This document shows, piece after piece, positions 62,609 to 64,000 of a stretch of DNA of 64,000 nt. The stretch is from assembly GCF_000236905.1 (NCBI RefSeq), contig NC_016523.1:248001-312000 (forward strand), given 5' to 3'. Source of the stretch: Tetrapisispora phaffii CBS 4417. Taxonomy: Eukaryota > Ascomycota > Saccharomycetes > Saccharomycetales > Saccharomycetaceae. The position numbers and the translations under genes are program-made. How positions within the stretch are numbered: the first letter of the stretch is position 1; each line of letters opens with the position of its first letter. Under the pieces are notes generated by a model. It was not told where the DNA came from. It did no database searches and was given only the letters and a program-made list of their open reading frames with translations.

Positions 62609-62662
62609 AAAAATTTTTGTTAGACGCCCAAATTTTAAGCTCATCTCATCTCATCTCATCGC
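62609..62662. promoter_or_regulatory. RRPE and PAC elements upstream of UTP25, PAC formed at the end of a (CTCAT)4 repeat
   Basis: AAAAATTTTT (62609-62618) contains the RRPE core. CTCATCGC (62655-62662) is a perfect PAC core in reverse, 135 bp upstream of the UTP25 ATG. The PAC sits at the end of four tandem CTCAT units (62640-62659). The order and spacing are typical of ribosome-biogenesis genes. The rest of the 424-bp space 62373-62796 shows nothing else recognised. Confidence 0.75.
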
Positions 62663-62796
62663 AATAGACATTTTAAAGACCTCTCAAAATATTTGGTAAC
62701 TTGTTCATTATAAAATTCCAAGTTGTAATTCATATTGTTCAAGAAGTTTACATTCGTGAATGTCTCAATTGGGTATCGCAAAACAGAGTTAGAACT

Positions 62797-64000
62797 ATGT
62801 CTGGGAGAGGCGAATTCAAGAAGAGAGGTAGAAGTCAATTGAGAACAATACAGCGTTCCAAGTATGCTAAGAAAAGAAATAGTGGCAGGAATTATGATAC
62901 TAACACAAAACATAATGATGAATCTAAACCTGCTGATGCTCTTGTAAGTGGTGAAGAAGCCGAGAGTGAGAGTGACGATGCTAAAGATGAAGAAGATGTG
63001 GGTAAGAAGAGAAACCAGGTCTATGGTGCTTTGTTGACTATTTTGAAATCAGAACATCCAGAAAAGAAGAAGCAGAAGAAGAAGTTTAACCAGGAAAAAG
63101 AGGATGCTTACAATGCTTCAGATGATGAGTATAATGTTTCCGATAAACAAGAAATTGAAAATGGTCTTGAAGACCAACAAGATGACAACGAAGATGAAAA
63201 CGAAAATGATATGGAGAATATGGAGAATGATGATGAATCCGATGATGATACCGATCTATTTGATATTCATTTTAATCAAGTTCCTGAAAATGTTGTAGAC
63301 AAAATTAGTAATGGTTTTGATAACAAAAAAATCAAATATGTCTCAAAGAAGATTCAGTTACCGCATCATGAGAAAGATTTCTTCATTTATTCTAAGCCAA
63401 TAGTAGATGATGGAAATAAACACAAAGTTGAATCACCTATCAAAAAGTCATCATTAGATTCCTATTTTATTAAAAAGAGACTTGAGATTACTAACAATTT
63501 ATTGGATGGGAAAGACAATTTAACCAAATTGCAAAAATCTTTGGTAGATCCAATGTTCCAATATGTAGATATACTTCACGAATATGAAAATTATGGTTCT
63601 GATGAGCAAGAGTACAGAGAATTATATACTCTCCATATATTAAACCATTTGTATAAAACTAGAGATAAGGTTTTAAAGGACAATCAACGTTTACAAGAAA
63701 ATAATGAATCGGAGTTCTTGGATCAAGGTTTTACTAGACCAAAAGTTTTAATTGTGGTGCCAACAAGAGATACTGCATATAATGTTGTTGAAACGATCAT
63801 TAGAAAATCCGGCCTAGACCAAGTCGAGAAGAAAGGTAAATTTAAGAGTCAGTTCTTTGAAGACTCGTTGCCACCTTCGTCGAAGCCTAAATCTTTTCAA
63901 AGTATTTTCAAGGGTAATACCAATGATTTTTTTGTACTTGGTCTTAAATTTACCAGAAAAGCTTTAAAGCTGTACAGTAACTTTTATCAGTCAGACGTAA
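62797..64000 (+). CDS. UTP25: U3 snoRNP/SSU processome protein Utp25 (partial, runs off right edge)
   Basis: The frame opens at an ATG (62797) and is still open at the window end, giving 401 codons of a roughly 720-residue protein. The start MSGRGEFKKRGRSQLRTIQR is basic, and the stretch to about residue 155 is Glu/Asp/Lys-rich, as in nucleolar proteins. A DEAD-helicase-like degenerate domain begins with RPKVLIVVPTRDTAYNVVET (about 312-331), followed by VEKKGKFKSQFFEDSLPPSS and FKGNTNDFFVLGLKFTRKAL. Utp25 acts in early 18S rRNA processing. S. cerevisiae UTP25 is YIL091C, outside the two tracks that explain the rest of the window, so gene order breaks here. Confidence 0.95.
   Translation, partial: MSGRGEFKKRGRSQLRTIQRSKYAKKRNSGRNYDTNTKHNDESKPADALVSGEEAESESDDAKDEEDVGKKRNQVYGALLTILKSEHPEKKKQKKKFNQEKEDAYNASDDEYNVSDKQEIENGLEDQQDDNEDENENDMENMENDDESDDDTDLFDIHFNQVPENVVDKISNGFDNKKIKYVSKKIQLPHHEKDFFIYSKPIVDDGNKHKVESPIKKSSLDSYFIKKRLEITNNLLDGKDNLTKLQKSLVDPMFQYVDILHEYENYGSDEQEYRELYTLHILNHLYKTRDKVLKDNQRLQENNESEFLDQGFTRPKVLIVVPTRDTAYNVVETIIRKSGLDQVEKKGKFKSQFFEDSLPPSSKPKSFQSIFKGNTNDFFVLGLKFTRKALKLYSNFYQSDV

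Overview
The window is a compact, mostly intron-less, A+T-rich segment of a budding-yeast nuclear chromosome (family Saccharomycetaceae). Thirty-one protein genes can be recognised. Two run off the ends: PXA1 at the left and UTP25 at the right. No tRNA, rRNA, complete transposon, centromere or telomere was seen. Genes are closely packed and alternate strands, with promoter spaces of roughly 300-1,000 bp.

Gene order is the best clue to the lineage. Nearly every gene belongs to one of two Saccharomyces cerevisiae chromosome tracks. One follows YOR239W-YOR262W (TRM140/ABP140, SSP2, PUS7, ESA1, DGA1, APC5, CLP1, TUM1, TRE2, CDC31, RPT4, GCD1, RPN8, GPN2), with order and strands kept. The other follows YPL147W-YPL175W (PXA1, ATG5, RRD2, PEP4, KIP2, TGS1, PET20, YPL162C, SVS1, MLH3, ATG29, REV3, MEX67, DAP1, then SPT14, NIP100, MRPL40, COX10). 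The tracks are interleaved as in the pre-duplication ancestor. Yet PRP46, RAD53, CDC60 and SEC63, essential in S. cerevisiae, are missing from the places they should occupy, so a sister region probably carries them. This fits an early-branching post-genome-duplication yeast (Vanderwaltozyma/Tetrapisispora-like). That assignment is inference; the species is not proven.

Layout: 1-5 kb PXA1, MPR1 (azetidine-2-carboxylate/proline-analogue acetyltransferase), TRM140 (tRNA m3C methyltransferase with a Lifeact-type actin peptide) and ATG5. 5-16 kb SSP2, PUS7, ESA1, RRD2, DGA1 and PEP4, with a perfect 25-bp-arm hairpin between DGA1 and PEP4. 16-24 kb KIP2, TGS1, PET20, a 1.3-kb space with coding-like debris, then an unidentified helical protein at the BEM4 position. 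24-30 kb YPL162C, a G+C-rich SVS1 promoter with SCB/MCB sites, SVS1 and MLH3. 30-47 kb APC5, CLP1, TUM1, ATG29, REV3, MEX67, DAP1 and TRE1/2. 47-64 kb SPT14, NIP100, CDC31, MRPL40, RPT4, GCD1, COX10, RPN8, GPN2 and UTP25. There is one 21-N assembly gap in a TA repeat.

The genes are housekeeping genes without a shared pathway, but promoter logic is readable. RPT4 and RPN8 each have an Rpn4/PACE site in a divergent promoter whose other side (GCD1, GPN2) has ribosome-biogenesis-type PAC signals, with a Reb1 site between. PUS7 and UTP25 also have PAC and RRPE signals. No clearly new biological system was found. The most noteworthy items are the hairpin, the frameshift-free TRM140, the mirrored proteasome promoters, the SVS1 promoter block and the relic at about 21.2-21.7 kb.
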